Positions 17,440 through 26,297 of a stretch of 64,000 nt of DNA are shown in pieces. The stretch spans positions 298,501 through 362,500 of the forward strand of contig NZ_JACJVJ010000001.1 of NCBI RefSeq assembly GCF_014237875.1, given 5' to 3'. How positions within the stretch are numbered: position 1 is the first letter of the stretch; each line of letters starts with the position of its first letter. The notes under the pieces are model-generated. The model did not search any database. It saw only the letters and a list, made by a program, of their open reading frames with translations, and had not been told where the DNA came from. The translations under genes and the position numbers were made by a program. Source of the stretch: Parasphingopyxis marina (GTDB lineage: Bacteria > Pseudomonadota > Alphaproteobacteria > Sphingomonadales > Sphingomonadaceae).

Positions 17440-17739
17440 ATGGTTCTCGAGCACGCCCTTCTCCATGTCCGGCCCGGCGAAGCCGAGGCCTTCCAGGCCG
17501 CGATGCGCGAAGCGAAGCCACTGATCGAAGCCTCGCCCGGATTCCGCTCCATCGAACTGCGCCCCGCCGCCGAACAGCCGGAACTGTTCCTGCTGCTCGT
17601 CGGTTGGGACGATATCGCCAGTCATCGCGATGGATTTCGCGGTTCTGATCGCTACAAGGCGTGGAGCGATATCCTCCATCGCTTTTATGAGCCGATGCCC
17701 TCGATAACCTATTTCGGAGCCAGCCTGTTCGATGCTTGA
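17440..17739 (+). CDS. Antibiotic biosynthesis monooxygenase (ABM) domain protein
   Basis: 99-residue single ABM/dimeric alpha-beta barrel domain: VLEHALLHVRPG at the start, FRSIELRP, then FLLLVGWDDIASHRDGF. Such proteins act as small monooxygenases, isomerases or dimerisation modules; the substrate cannot be told. It overlaps the following TerC gene by eight bases, so the two are coupled. Confidence 0.88.
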   Translation: MVLEHALLHVRPGEAEAFQAAMREAKPLIEASPGFRSIELRPAAEQPELFLLLVGWDDIASHRDGFRGSDRYKAWSDILHRFYEPMPSITYFGASLFDA

Positions 17740-18460
17740 CCTGATCGCCTTCGTTTCCCACGCGGCACCGCCCTCAGGGCTCGGCTCGCTGGCCGAAATC
17801 TGGCAGGCGATCGTCACCGATTTCAGCAATATCGGCTCTCCGGCGGCGATGGCGGCCTTTGGCCAGGTCGTGCTGATCGATCTGGTTTTCGCCGCCGACA
17901 ACGCGATCGTCGTCGGCGCGCTCGCCGCCGGGCTTCCGGCCGAACAGCGCCGCAAGGTCATCCTGATCGGGATCGGCGCGGCGCTCGTCCTGCGCATCAT
18001 TTTCGCGCTGATCGTCACCGTGCTGCTCGGCATCGTCGGGCTTATTTTCGCGGGCGGCCTGCTGCTGCTCTGGGTCGCCTGGAAATTCTGGCGCGAGCTG
18101 CGTCATGAGGGCGAATCGGGCGGTTCGGACGAGGTCATGGGCGACGAACATTCGGGCCTGAAGCCCGCGCGCAGCTTCTGGGGCGCCGTCTGGGCCGTGA
18201 CCGCGGCCGATGTCAGCATGAGCCTCGACAATGTGCTGGGCGTCGCCGGCGCGGCCCGCGAACATCCGGGCATCCTGGTGATCGGCCTGTTGCTCTCGGT
18301 GGCGCTGATGGGCCTCGCGGCCAATGTCATCGCCCGCTATATCGAGCGCTACAAATGGATCGCCTATCTCGGCCTGCTCGTCATCCTCTGGGTTGCGGCG
18401 CGGATGATCTACGAAGGTATCATCAATCCCCAGGTCGGGGTGATGACGCTGCTCGGCTAG
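17732..18460 (+). CDS. TerC family integral membrane protein
   Basis: 242 residues with about seven hydrophobic segments. Family motifs with acidic metal-binding residues are FAADNAIV in the first third and SMSLDNVLGVAG in the second half. TerC/YjbE proteins are linked to manganese export and tellurite resistance. A polar loop (EGESGGSDEVMGDEHSG) separates the halves. Its last 38 bases overlap the 3' end of the retropepsin-like gene on the other strand. Confidence 0.93.
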   Translation: MLDLIAFVSHAAPPSGLGSLAEIWQAIVTDFSNIGSPAAMAAFGQVVLIDLVFAADNAIVVGALAAGLPAEQRRKVILIGIGAALVLRIIFALIVTVLLGIVGLIFAGGLLLLWVAWKFWRELRHEGESGGSDEVMGDEHSGLKPARSFWGAVWAVTAADVSMSLDNVLGVAGAAREHPGILVIGLLLSVALMGLAANVIARYIERYKWIAYLGLLVILWVAARMIYEGIINPQVGVMTLLG

Positions 18461-19352
18461 CGCGTTCGATCAGCAGCCTGTTGCGCGGATAATCGATCAC
18501 GAAGCGGTGATTGGAGAGCGCTTCGGCGCTCAGCAGCATCGCCGGTCCGTCGCCGATGCCCAGCGTATCGAAAATGGCGAGATCGGTTACGCCGAGCCGC
18601 GAGCGGCCGAATGTCGCGCCGCCGATGCTGAACTGGCTGACGGTAAGCTGCGCCATATCCTGGACATGGCCCGAAGCGCCGGTGATCGGTTCGCTGCCTT
18701 CGCTACCGGGGAAGGGGCGCAAGCCGATTTGCCGGGCGGCTTCGTGATTGACGATATTCTGGACAGCGCCGGTATCGAGCAGGGCGGGTATCCTGAGGCG
18801 GCCGATCCGCACCTCGATCAGGATCAGCCCGTCGCGGCGTTCGTAAAAGGGAATGATCGCCCAGTCGGCGCCCGAGCGCGCGAAATCCGCACGCGGATCG
18901 AACAGCCGCAGGCGTCGTCCGGCAAGATCGAACTCCACGACATGGCGGCGCAGGAGATCCGCGCCAATCAGCCCGTCGGCTTCGACGGGCGAGGCGAGGC
19001 GCGGGAAACCGAAGGCGCCGACGCGCTGGAAACGCCGTTCGCCCAGCCGCAGGCTGGCAAGGCGGTAGAAAAGGATCGCAGAGCTGCCGGTCGCGCCCTC
19101 GACCTCCGCCGGTTCGCCGCTACCCGCAAGGCCCAGCCGGGCGATGGTGGCGTCGGTCAGCACGGTTTCACTAGCCGCGGTATCGACGATGAACCGGCCG
19201 GTCACCCGGTCGTTGAGTGTCACCGGAACCTGCGGCAGGCCGAGCCAGGGCGCGTCGAGCGGCAGGCTGGTGACGCGCTGGGCCTGGGCCGGGGCGAAGG
19301 CCGAAGCGGCAAGGCCGAGCGCGAGGAAAAGGGCTATGAGACGGGAAAGCAT
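18423..19352 (-). CDS. Retropepsin-like aspartyl protease family protein
   Basis: 309 residues with a signal peptide ending at AQAQR. Two retropepsin-type halves carry the active aspartates: FIVDTAASETVL and ALLDTGAVQNIVN (D-T-A/G), each followed by hydrophobic flap strands. Predicted periplasmic. Having both halves in one chain resembles pepsin-like duplication rather than a homodimeric retropepsin. No clear ribosome site before ATG 19352. Overlaps the end of TerC. Confidence 0.88.
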   Translation of the reverse strand: MLSRLIALFLALGLAASAFAPAQAQRVTSLPLDAPWLGLPQVPVTLNDRVTGRFIVDTAASETVLTDATIARLGLAGSGEPAEVEGATGSSAILFYRLASLRLGERRFQRVGAFGFPRLASPVEADGLIGADLLRRHVVEFDLAGRRLRLFDPRADFARSGADWAIIPFYERRDGLILIEVRIGRLRIPALLDTGAVQNIVNHEAARQIGLRPFPGSEGSEPITGASGHVQDMAQLTVSQFSIGGATFGRSRLGVTDLAIFDTLGIGDGPAMLLSAEALSNHRFVIDYPRNRLLIERASRAASSPRPGD

Positions 19353-19411
19353 GGCGCGTACTTGTAGCCCGGCCCGTGAACGCGTGTTGAATAATGATAC
19401 GGAAAAGAGCG

Positions 19412-19807
19412 TTAACTCGCGGCCTTTTCAAGCTGGGCCGCCATCATTTCCCATAATTTGTTGATCGCTTTGAGCGGCCGCACCATCACCTTGAAATCCG
19501 CGATCTCGCCCGCCGCGTTCCAGCGGATGATGTCGATGCCGTTGATATGAACGCCGTCGATCTCGGCGGTGAATTCGAGCATCGCATTATCGCCCGCGGC
19601 GATCGTGCGGACATAGGCGAAGTTCGCATCGCCAAACACCTGGTCGGCGGCGCGAAGATAGGCAGCGGCGCGTTCGCGCCCTGCTTGCGGCGTATGGACG
19701 ACCGGCGAGTGGAAAACGGCATCCTCGGCCAGCAGGCCGAGCAGCGTTTCGGGCGCATGATCGCCAGTTGCATAATCGAGCCAGCGCTGGAGCCGGGGGT
19801 CGGTCAT
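19412..19807 (-). CDS. NTF2-like / SnoaL-type domain protein
   Basis: 131 residues from ATG 19807, which has GGAGG about seven bases upstream. The cone-shaped NTF2-like fold is suggested by LLAEDAVFHSPVV, AAAYLRAADQVF and GIDIIRWNAAGEIADFKVMVRP. These proteins are often small isomerases, dehydratases or binding domains; no catalytic pair is obvious. Confidence 0.87.
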   Translation of the reverse strand: MTDPRLQRWLDYATGDHAPETLLGLLAEDAVFHSPVVHTPQAGRERAAAYLRAADQVFGDANFAYVRTIAAGDNAMLEFTAEIDGVHINGIDIIRWNAAGEIADFKVMVRPLKAINKLWEMMAAQLEKAAS

Positions 19808-19830
19808 CGATAAACCTCCATTCCGATTGG

Positions 19831-20118
19831 TCAAAGCAGATGTGTTCCCTGCCATTCGACGCCGACGGGGCCGGGATCGTGGGCCAGCGAATCCATGCCC
19901 ACTATGTCGCCGGGTTCGAGCATGTCCGCCGTCTTGGTTCGCCACCTGAGCGTTTGACCTTGCGCGATGGGTGCCCGTTCGTAGATGAGTTTGGGTTCGC
20001 CTGCGATTTCGAAGCTGTCGAGCCGGGAACGGCTAACATATCCGGCTTCCAGCGCGACCAAGGTAAGGATTGAGCCGCCGAAAACGCGCCTGCGTTTTCC
20101 GACGAGCTCGAACCGCAT
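19831..20118 (-). CDS. Hypothetical protein
   Basis: 95 residues, not recognised. ATG 20118 follows the stop of the dienelactone hydrolase with no gap (TAGATG), and third-position GC is high, both supporting a real coupled gene. The chain is beta-rich and hydrophilic, with a short hydrophobic stretch near residues 14-25 and an acidic MLEPGDIVGMD segment. No signal peptide is clear. A competing open frame on the other strand (19768-20073) looks less protein-like. Confidence 0.6.
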   Translation of the reverse strand: MRFELVGKRRRVFGGSILTLVALEAGYVSRSRLDSFEIAGEPKLIYERAPIAQGQTLRWRTKTADMLEPGDIVGMDSLAHDPGPVGVEWQGTHLL

Positions 20119-20826
20119 CTAGAGATGCTCGGCGAAAAAGGCTTCTGTGCGGCTGTCGGCGAGCGTTGCGCCCGCCTCGTCGCGGCGGTTGCCGGTTTCG
20201 GTCGCAAAGCCGTGATCGAGGCCTTCATAATCGTAGAGCGTCACCTTGGGATGATCGTCGAGCCCTGCATGCATTGCGGCCTGCGCTTCGGGCAGGACGA
20301 AATGATCGCCGGTCGGGACGTGCAGCAGAACGGGATGGGCGATGGCATGGGATTCGCCGATCAGCCCGTCGATACCGACGCCGTAATAGCCGACGCTCGC
20401 ATCGATATCGGTGCGCGCGGCGGTCATGAAGGCGAGGCGGCCGCCGAGGCAATAACCGACACAGCCGACCTTGGGCCGTCCTTCGCCGCCATCCAGTTCT
20501 TCACGCGCGGCATGGATTGTCGCCTCGATATCGCGGATCCCTTCGTCCTGATCGAACTTGCCCATCAGCGCGAGCGCGGTCTTGAACTCCTCCTCGACAT
20601 CGGGATCGAGCTCGACCCCGGGCTTCAGCCGCCAGAAGAGATCGGGGGCAAGCGCCAGATAGCCGAGCGACGCCCAATGGTCGCACTTCGAACGGATGCC
20701 AGGATTCACGCCGAATATCTCCTGTATGACGATGATCGCGGCCTTCGCTTCGCCCTCCGGCGCGGCGCGATAGGCACCGAACATCTGATCGCCTTCCAGG
20801 GTTTCTATCTTGGTCATGCCGCCCAT
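20119..20826 (-). CDS. Dienelactone hydrolase family protein
   Basis: 235-residue alpha/beta hydrolase. The cysteine nucleophile is in GYCLGGRLAF, the aspartate in PTGDHFV and the histidine in LDHGFATE, the Cys-Asp-His triad of this family; VIVIQEIFGVNPGIR is the conserved N-terminal block. ATG 20826 follows AGGA by five bases; an ATG nine bases downstream is possible. It overlaps the end of ogt by 13 bases. The natural substrate is unknown. Confidence 0.93.
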   Translation of the reverse strand: MGGMTKIETLEGDQMFGAYRAAPEGEAKAAIIVIQEIFGVNPGIRSKCDHWASLGYLALAPDLFWRLKPGVELDPDVEEEFKTALALMGKFDQDEGIRDIEATIHAAREELDGGEGRPKVGCVGYCLGGRLAFMTAARTDIDASVGYYGVGIDGLIGESHAIAHPVLLHVPTGDHFVLPEAQAAMHAGLDDHPKVTLYDYEGLDHGFATETGNRRDEAGATLADSRTEAFFAEHL

Positions 20827-21308
20827 CTTCGTCCTTCCTTTCCTGCTTCGTGGTTGAGCAGTGCTGCTTTGGTGTCGATCCCGCTGCCGCCCGAATAATA
20901 GCCGATCGTACCGCCGCTCGCGATGACCCGGTGGCACGGGACGATCAGCGGCAGCGGATTGCGACGGCAGGCCTGGCCGATGGCGCGCGGGCCCGACGAA
21001 GCGCGCCGGGCCAGCTCGCCATAGCTTTGGGTTTCACCGTAGGGCACGGCAATAATCGCCGCGCGCAGCTCCTCGCCGCGCTGCGTCGAGCAGGGCGCGA
21101 GCGGCAGGTCGAAGCGGGTCAGTCGCCCGGCGAAATAGGCGCCGATCTGCCTGGCCGCCTCGTCGAGCAAGGGGTGGTCGGCGGCTTCCGGGTCCGCGTC
21201 GGCGGCCAGCAGCCGGACTTGCTCGATCGCCTCGGCGCCGGCCGAGATGGCGATCGCGCCGATCGGACTTGCGATAATCCGGCAGGTCATGGACGGGGTT
21301 TCGCGCAT
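20814..21308 (-). CDS. ogt: Methylated-DNA-protein-cysteine methyltransferase (Ogt-type)
   Basis: Suicide repair of O6-alkylguanine. 164 residues with the acceptor cysteine in IVPCHRVI, the DNA-binding helix region YGELARRASSGPRAIGQAC and the Asn-containing hinge RRNPLP. ATG 21308 sits immediately after AGGAG; an in-frame ATG at 21290 gives a tighter N-terminus. Divergent from DUF6489 across 39 bases. No Ada N-terminal regulatory domain is fused. Confidence 0.95.
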   Translation of the reverse strand: MRETPSMTCRIIASPIGAIAISAGAEAIEQVRLLAADADPEAADHPLLDEAARQIGAYFAGRLTRFDLPLAPCSTQRGEELRAAIIAVPYGETQSYGELARRASSGPRAIGQACRRNPLPLIVPCHRVIASGGTIGYYSGGSGIDTKAALLNHEAGKEGRRWAA

Positions 21309-21347
21309 CTCCTAAAGAAAGACCAGCCTTTTGAGGAGCCAAGCCCG

Positions 21348-21593
21348 ATGAAAGTCACCGTCGATGTCGATTGCACGCCCGAGGAAGCCCGGCGCTTTCT
21401 GGGTCTTCCCGATCTGGGGCCCGTCCATGACGTCTATCTGGACAAGATCAAGGAGACGATGAAGGACGGGATCACGCCCGACACCATCGAGACGCTGGTC
21501 AAGAGCTGGGGCCCGATGAGCGATGCCGGGCTTTCGATGTGGACGCGTTTCTTCGATCAGCTCGGCAACGCGGGCTCCTCCTCCAAAAAATAG
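21348..21593 (+). CDS. DUF6489 family small protein
   Basis: 81 residues, predicted cytoplasmic, helical and acidic/basic mixed: MKVTVDVDCTPEEARRFLGLPD, then a pattern resembling the polyhydroxyalkanoate phasin-associated small proteins of sphingomonads (VHDVYLDKIKETM). GAGGAG lies nine bases before ATG 21348. mnmE begins 11 bases after its stop. Function unknown; the family name is recalled from sequence resemblance. Confidence 0.8.
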   Translation: MKVTVDVDCTPEEARRFLGLPDLGPVHDVYLDKIKETMKDGITPDTIETLVKSWGPMSDAGLSMWTRFFDQLGNAGSSSKK

Positions 21594-21603
21594 CGGCGGC
21601 GGC

Positions 21604-22908
21604 GTGGCGATATTATCGGACGATGGCGCGACGATCTTCGCGCTGTCGACGGCGGGCCTGCCGAGCGCGATCGCGATCGTGCGCACCAGCGGGCCGGCAA
21701 GCCGGAGTGCGCTCGAAGCGCTGGCGGGCCGCGTGCCCGAGCCGCGCTACGCGGCGCTGATGTCGCTGCGCGATCCCGCGGACGGGACGCCGATAGACCG
21801 CGCGCTCATTCTCTGGCTCCCCGGGCCGGCGAGTGAAACCGGCGAGGATATGGTGGAGTATCACCTTCATGGCAGCCGCGCCGTAGCGTCCAAGTTACTG
21901 GAAACACTCGGTAAATATGATGAAATGCGGCCTGCGGAAGCGGGCGAGTTTCTGCGCCGCGCCTTTTTGAATGGCAAGATGGACCTGACCGCGGCGGAGG
22001 GGCTGGGCGATCTTCTCGACGCGGAAACCGAAAGCCAGCGCCGCCACGCGCTGGCGATAGCCGAAGGCGGGTTGGCCGCGCGGATTGCCGGCTGGCGCGA
22101 ACGGCTGCTGGGCGCCGAGGCGCGGCTGGAGGCGGTGCTCAATTTTTCCGACGAGGGTGATGTCGGCGAGGGGGATGAAAGCTTCGCGCTGGACGCCGCG
22201 GACGATGTTCACGGTGAAATTATGGAAACGCTCGCGGCGCCGCCGGCCGAGCGGTTGCGCGACGGAATCCGGGTTGCGCTCGCCGGGCCGCCCAATGCCG
22301 GCAAGTCGACCCTGTTCAACGCGCTAGTCGCGCGGGAGGCGGCGATCGTCTCGCCGGTCGCGGGCACGACGCGCGATGTGATCGAGGCGCCGGTCGATAT
22401 CGACGGGATCGCCTTCGTCTTCAGCGATACCGCAGGGCTGCGCGACAGCGGCGAGGCGATCGAGGAAGAAGGGGTTCGGCGGGCGCGCAGCGTATCCGAG
22501 CGATCCGATATCCTTTTCTGGATGGGCGAGACGGCCGACGCGCCGAAGGGGGATCATATCATTATCCTGCATCCGCGCGCGGACGAGCCGCGGCGGGCAG
22601 CCAAACCCGCCGAGGCCGCCCTGTCGGTTTCCGCCACGACAGGAGAGGGGATGGCGGCCTTGCGCGCATTGCTGCTGGAACGCGCACGATCGCTTCTGCC
22701 GCGCGAAGATCAGCTCGCGCTGAACCAAAGGCAGCGCCTGGCGTTGCGGGAAGCCGCGGATGCGCTGGCCGAGGCGCGGGCGGGGGACTGGATCCTCCTC
22801 GTAGAAGCCCTGCGTGGCGCGCGGATGGCGCTGGAGCGGCTGGGTGGGGGCGGCGGTGTCGAGACGATGCTCGACGCGCTGTTCGGCCGATTCTGCATCG
22901 GCAAATAG
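21604..22908 (+). CDS. mnmE: tRNA uridine-5-carboxymethylaminomethyl modification GTPase MnmE
   Basis: With MnmG it makes cmnm5U34 in tRNA. 434 residues from GTG 21604: N-terminal folate-binding domain, helical domain, G domain and the C-terminal FCIGK with the essential cysteine. G1 is GPPNAGKST, G3 is DTAGLRD and G5 is VSATTGEG. The G4 position reads ILHPRADEP instead of the usual NKxD, so the guanine-specificity asparagine is absent. The start has no strong ribosome site but is the only one near ATIFALSTAG. Confidence 0.95.
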   Translation: MAILSDDGATIFALSTAGLPSAIAIVRTSGPASRSALEALAGRVPEPRYAALMSLRDPADGTPIDRALILWLPGPASETGEDMVEYHLHGSRAVASKLLETLGKYDEMRPAEAGEFLRRAFLNGKMDLTAAEGLGDLLDAETESQRRHALAIAEGGLAARIAGWRERLLGAEARLEAVLNFSDEGDVGEGDESFALDAADDVHGEIMETLAAPPAERLRDGIRVALAGPPNAGKSTLFNALVAREAAIVSPVAGTTRDVIEAPVDIDGIAFVFSDTAGLRDSGEAIEEEGVRRARSVSERSDILFWMGETADAPKGDHIIILHPRADEPRRAAKPAEAALSVSATTGEGMAALRALLLERARSLLPREDQLALNQRQRLALREAADALAEARAGDWILLVEALRGARMALERLGGGGGVETMLDALFGRFCIGK

Positions 22909-22933
22909 CACTTCGCGTCGAAATTCGCGGGGG

Positions 22934-22949
22934 TGTTTCACGTGAAACA
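22934..22949. promoter_or_regulatory. parS centromere site 1
   Basis: TGTTTCACGTGAAACA, a perfect 16-bp palindrome identical to the universal ParB-binding parS consensus. It lies in the 78-bp gap between mnmE and mnmG, 3.3 kb before parB and about 8.5 kb from the putative origin. Confidence 0.96.
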
Positions 22950-22986
22950 TCTTGGAGTCGGATGCGCGCGCTGATACAGGCGCGCC

Positions 22987-24861
22987 ATGGCAACATCGCT
23001 ATCATCGGACCGCTATGACGTGATCGTCGTGGGCGGCGGCCATGCCGGCTGCGAAGCGGCGGCCTCGGCCGCGCGGATTGGCGCGAAAACCGCTTTGGTC
23101 TCGATGCGGCGCGACATGATCGGGGCGATGTCCTGCAATCCGGCGATCGGCGGGCTCGGCAAGGGCCATCTCGTGCGCGAGGTCGACGCATTCGACGGCT
23201 TGATCGGTCGCGCTTCGGATGCGGCGGCGATCCATTACCGGATGCTCAACCAGAGCAAAGGGGCGGCGGTGCGCGGCCCGCGCATCCAGGCGGATCGCGC
23301 CAAATATCGCGCGGCGATTCATGCGCTGCTCGGTGCCGAACCGCAGCTCGACATCGTCGAGGCCGAGGCGACGGCGCTGGATCTCGCCAGTGAGGGCCGG
23401 ACGGTGCGCGGCCTGGTCCTCGATGGGGGCGACCGGGCGCTGGCCGGGAAGGCGGTCATCCTGGCGACCGGAACCTTTCTCGGCGCGAAGCTGCATTTCG
23501 GCATGTCCAACCATGCCGGCGGCCGGGCCGGGGAACGCGCGGCGACGGCACTGGCACAGCAGCTCTATGCGGCCGACCTTCCGATGGCCCGACTCAAGAC
23601 GGGGACGCCGCCCCGTTTGGATGGCCGCACCATAGACTGGGCGTCGCTCGCGATGCAGCCTTCGGACGGGGGCGACTGGACCATGGCGCTGGCGACAGAA
23701 AAGCGCGAGAATCCGGCGCTTTTCTGCGCGATAACCCGCACCAATGCGGTGGCCCACGATATCATCCGTGCCTCGCTGGACCGCTCGCCCTTGTTCGCCG
23801 GGGAGATTACCGGGCAGGGCCCGCGCTACTGTCCCTCGATCGAGGACAAGATCCACCGCTTCGGCGATCGCGACGGGCACCAGATATTTCTCGAGCCCGA
23901 AGGTCTCGGCGATCCTCTTGTCTATCCCAACGGTATCTCGACCTCGCTGCCCGAAGACGTCCAGCTGGCCTTTTTGCGCGCGACCGACGGGCTGGAGCAG
24001 GTCGAGATCGTCCAGCCCGGCTATGCGGTCGAATATGATCATGTCGACCCGCGCATCCTGGGTCATGATCTTGGCGTGCGGACGATGCCGGGGCTTTACC
24101 TGGCCGGGCAGATCAACGGGACCACCGGCTATGAGGAGGCGGCGGCGCAGGGGCTGGTCGCGGGCATCAATGCGGCGCGACTGGCCGCGGGCCAGGATCC
24201 CGTCCGGTTCGACCGCGACGACAGCTATATCGGGGTGATGATCGACGACCTCGTCCTGCAGGGCGTGACCGAACCCTATCGGATGCTCACGGCGCGCGCC
24301 GAATATCGGTTGCGACTGCGCGCCGACAATGCAGTAACCCGGCTAACGGACAAGGCGGAGCGCTGGGGCTGCCTTTCCTCCCGCCATCGCGCGTTTGCCA
24401 AGCTCCGCCTCGCCAAACTCGATACAGTTCGCGGCGTCATGACGTCGAAAATCGATGCCGATGCCGCGGAAAAGGCGGGGATCGCGATCGGCCAGCATCG
24501 CGAGACGCGGAGCCTCGCCGAATGGCTGCGTTTGCCGGGAGCAACCGCCGGAGCGGTTCGCGCGATGGCGCCGGAGCTTAGGGCGATATCCGATGATATT
24601 CTCGACGAGGCGATCGAGGATGTGCGCTATGCGCCCTATCTTGAACGGCAGGACCGGGAGATCGCGCGGGTCGGCGCCGACGAACGCATCCGCATTCCCG
24701 AAACGCTCGACTATGCGGCGATAGCCGGCCTGTCGAACGAGATGATAGAACGGCTGGAGACGGCCCGGCCCGCGACCCTGGGCGAGGCCGGGCGCATTCC
24801 CGGCATTACGCCCGCAGCGCTGGCTGCGATTCTCGTCCATGCCCGCCGCCGCGCGGCCTGA
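22987..24861 (+). CDS. mnmG: tRNA uridine-5-carboxymethylaminomethyl modification enzyme MnmG (GidA)
   Basis: FAD/NADH-dependent partner of MnmE. 624 residues, full length: the FAD motif [19 protein letters not shown] at the start, the SCNPAIGG block with its catalytic cysteine, the second cysteine in [10 protein letters not shown], and the C-terminal helical domain that contacts MnmE and tRNA. ATG 22987; the stop lies five bases before rsmG. Forms the classical mnmE-mnmG-rsmG-parA-parB origin cluster. Confidence 0.98.
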   Translation: MATSLSSDRYDVIVVGGGHAGCEAAASAARIGAKTALVSMRRDMIGAMSCNPAIGGLGKGHLVREVDAFDGLIGRASDAAAIHYRMLNQSKGAAVRGPRIQADRAKYRAAIHALLGAEPQLDIVEAEATALDLASEGRTVRGLVLDGGDRALAGKAVILATGTFLGAKLHFGMSNHAGGRAGERAATALAQQLYAADLPMARLKTGTPPRLDGRTIDWASLAMQPSDGGDWTMALATEKRENPALFCAITRTNAVAHDIIRASLDRSPLFAGEITGQGPRYCPSIEDKIHRFGDRDGHQIFLEPEGLGDPLVYPNGISTSLPEDVQLAFLRATDGLEQVEIVQPGYAVEYDHVDPRILGHDLGVRTMPGLYLAGQINGTTGYEEAAAQGLVAGINAARLAAGQDPVRFDRDDSYIGVMIDDLVLQGVTEPYRMLTARAEYRLRLRADNAVTRLTDKAERWGCLSSRHRAFAKLRLAKLDTVRGVMTSKIDADAAEKAGIAIGQHRETRSLAEWLRLPGATAGAVRAMAPELRAISDDILDEAIEDVRYAPYLERQDREIARVGADERIRIPETLDYAAIAGLSNEMIERLETARPATLGEAGRIPGITPAALAAILVHARRRAA

Positions 24862-24865
24862 GCCG

Positions 24866-25507
24866 ATGGACGAGCTAGCTGTCAAACAATGGTTGGTCGA
24901 TCGGCTGGATGTTTCACGTGAAACATTGGGGGCGCTGGACCGCTTCGTTGCGCTGCTGCTGGCCGAAGCCCGGCAGCAGAACCTGATTTCGCGCGCGACG
25001 ATAGAGGATGTCTGGAGCCGCCATATCCTTGATTCCGCGCAGCTCCTGCTGCTCGCGCGCGAATATGGGGCCGGGGACGGCGATTGGCTGGATCTCGGGT
25101 CGGGTCCCGGGCTTCCGGGTATCGTTCTGGCACTGGCCGGGAATATGTCGATAACCCTTGTCGAGGAGCGCGCGCGCCGGGCGGCGTTTCTGGAACAGGC
25201 GGTACGCGCGCTCGGGCTGGACGACCGCGTGACGGTAGAAGGCAAGAAGGTGCAGCGCGTCGAAAACCGGGGCTATAGCGTGATCACGGCCCGGGCCTTC
25301 GCGCCGCTGCCCAAGCTCTTCGATCTCGCCTATCGCTTTGCGCGGCCGGGCAGCTTGTGGATATTACCCAAGGGTAAGTCTGTGGAAGAGGAACTGGCCG
25401 CGGTGCGCGGGGCGTGGCAAGGTCGATTCGAAACTGTGCAAAGTGTGACCGACTCGGAGTCCTTCATACTCCTCGCACAAGATGTGAAGCCGGAGAGACG
25501 CCGATGA
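24866..25507 (+). CDS. rsmG: 16S rRNA (guanine-527-N7)-methyltransferase RsmG (GidB)
   Basis: 213 residues. The SAM-binding motif is LDLGSGPGLPGIVLAL about residue 75; RNLIS-like and SRHILDSAQL blocks are conserved. ATG 24866 is chosen over a start at 24839 that would overlap mnmG by 23 bases. Its codons for VSRET (residues 16-20) contain a perfect parS site. The stop overlaps the parA start (ATGA). Confidence 0.97.
   Translation: MDELAVKQWLVDRLDVSRETLGALDRFVALLLAEARQQNLISRATIEDVWSRHILDSAQLLLLAREYGAGDGDWLDLGSGPGLPGIVLALAGNMSITLVEERARRAAFLEQAVRALGLDDRVTVEGKKVQRVENRGYSVITARAFAPLPKLFDLAYRFARPGSLWILPKGKSVEEELAAVRGAWQGRFETVQSVTDSESFILLAQDVKPERRR
24910..24925. promoter_or_regulatory. parS centromere site 2, inside rsmG
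   Basis: A second perfect TGTTTCACGTGAAACA, embedded in the rsmG coding sequence where it encodes part of DVSRET. It is 1.98 kb from the first site and about 1.4 kb upstream of parB. Confidence 0.96.
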
Positions 25508-26286
25508 TTCGACTGGCCGTCGCCAATCAAAAAGGGGGAGTGGGCAAAACCACGACCGCGATCAATCTCGCGACGGCTCTGGCCGCTTCGGGGTGGAAGG
25601 TGCTGCTGATCGACCTCGATCCGCAGGGCAATGCGTCGACCGGCCTGGGCATCAGCCATAGCGAACGCAAGCTTTCGAGCTACGATCTGCTGACCGGCGA
25701 GGCCGGAATCGAGGAGGCGGCGATCCCGACCCGGGTTCCGCGGCTCGATATCGTGCCTGCGACGGTGGACCTGTCGGGCGCCGAGATCGAACTTGTCGAC
25801 TATGAACAGCGCACCGAACGGCTGAACATGGCGGTGGCCGAAGCGCCGCCGGGCCGCTGGGACGTCTGTCTGACCGATTGCCCGCCTTCGCTGGGCCTGT
25901 TGACGATCAACGCGCTGGTCGCGTCGCCCTCGCTGCTGGTGCCGCTCCAATGTGAGTTTTTCGCGCTGGAAGGGCTCAGCCAGCTATTGCAGACTGTGGA
26001 GCGGGTGCGCGAGCGTTTCAATCCCGATATCTCGATCTTCGGCGTCGTGCTGACGATGTACGACCGGCGCAACAACCTCTCCGAACAGGTGGCGGCGGAC
26101 GTTCGCGCGGTACTCGGCAAGCTCGTCTTCGATACGGTTATCCCGCGCAACGTGCGGCTTTCCGAAGCGCCGAGCCACGGGCTTCCGGCGCTGATCTACG
26201 ATTATCGCTGCCCGGGCTCCGAAGCCTATATGGCGCTGGCCCGCGAAACGATCGCGCGGCTGCCCAAGGCAGCGCGGGCAGCGTGA
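25504..26286 (+). CDS. parA: Chromosome partitioning ATPase ParA
   Basis: Deviant Walker-type ATPase that moves ParB-parS complexes. 260 residues: Walker A KGGVGKTT at residues 10-17, Walker A' DLDPQGNAS, Walker B LTDCPPSLGLLT and the DNA-binding basic patches. The ATG overlaps the rsmG stop. ParB follows at once. Confidence 0.98.
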   Translation: MIRLAVANQKGGVGKTTTAINLATALAASGWKVLLIDLDPQGNASTGLGISHSERKLSSYDLLTGEAGIEEAAIPTRVPRLDIVPATVDLSGAEIELVDYEQRTERLNMAVAEAPPGRWDVCLTDCPPSLGLLTINALVASPSLLVPLQCEFFALEGLSQLLQTVERVRERFNPDISIFGVVLTMYDRRNNLSEQVAADVRAVLGKLVFDTVIPRNVRLSEAPSHGLPALIYDYRCPGSEAYMALARETIARLPKAARAA

Positions 26287-26297
26287 GAGGCGATACG

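Noticed and set aside
19768-20073. Plus-strand 101-codon frame opposite the hypothetical protein at 19831-20118
   Set aside because: No ribosome site and unlike protein composition; the minus-strand frame is directly coupled to a real gene.
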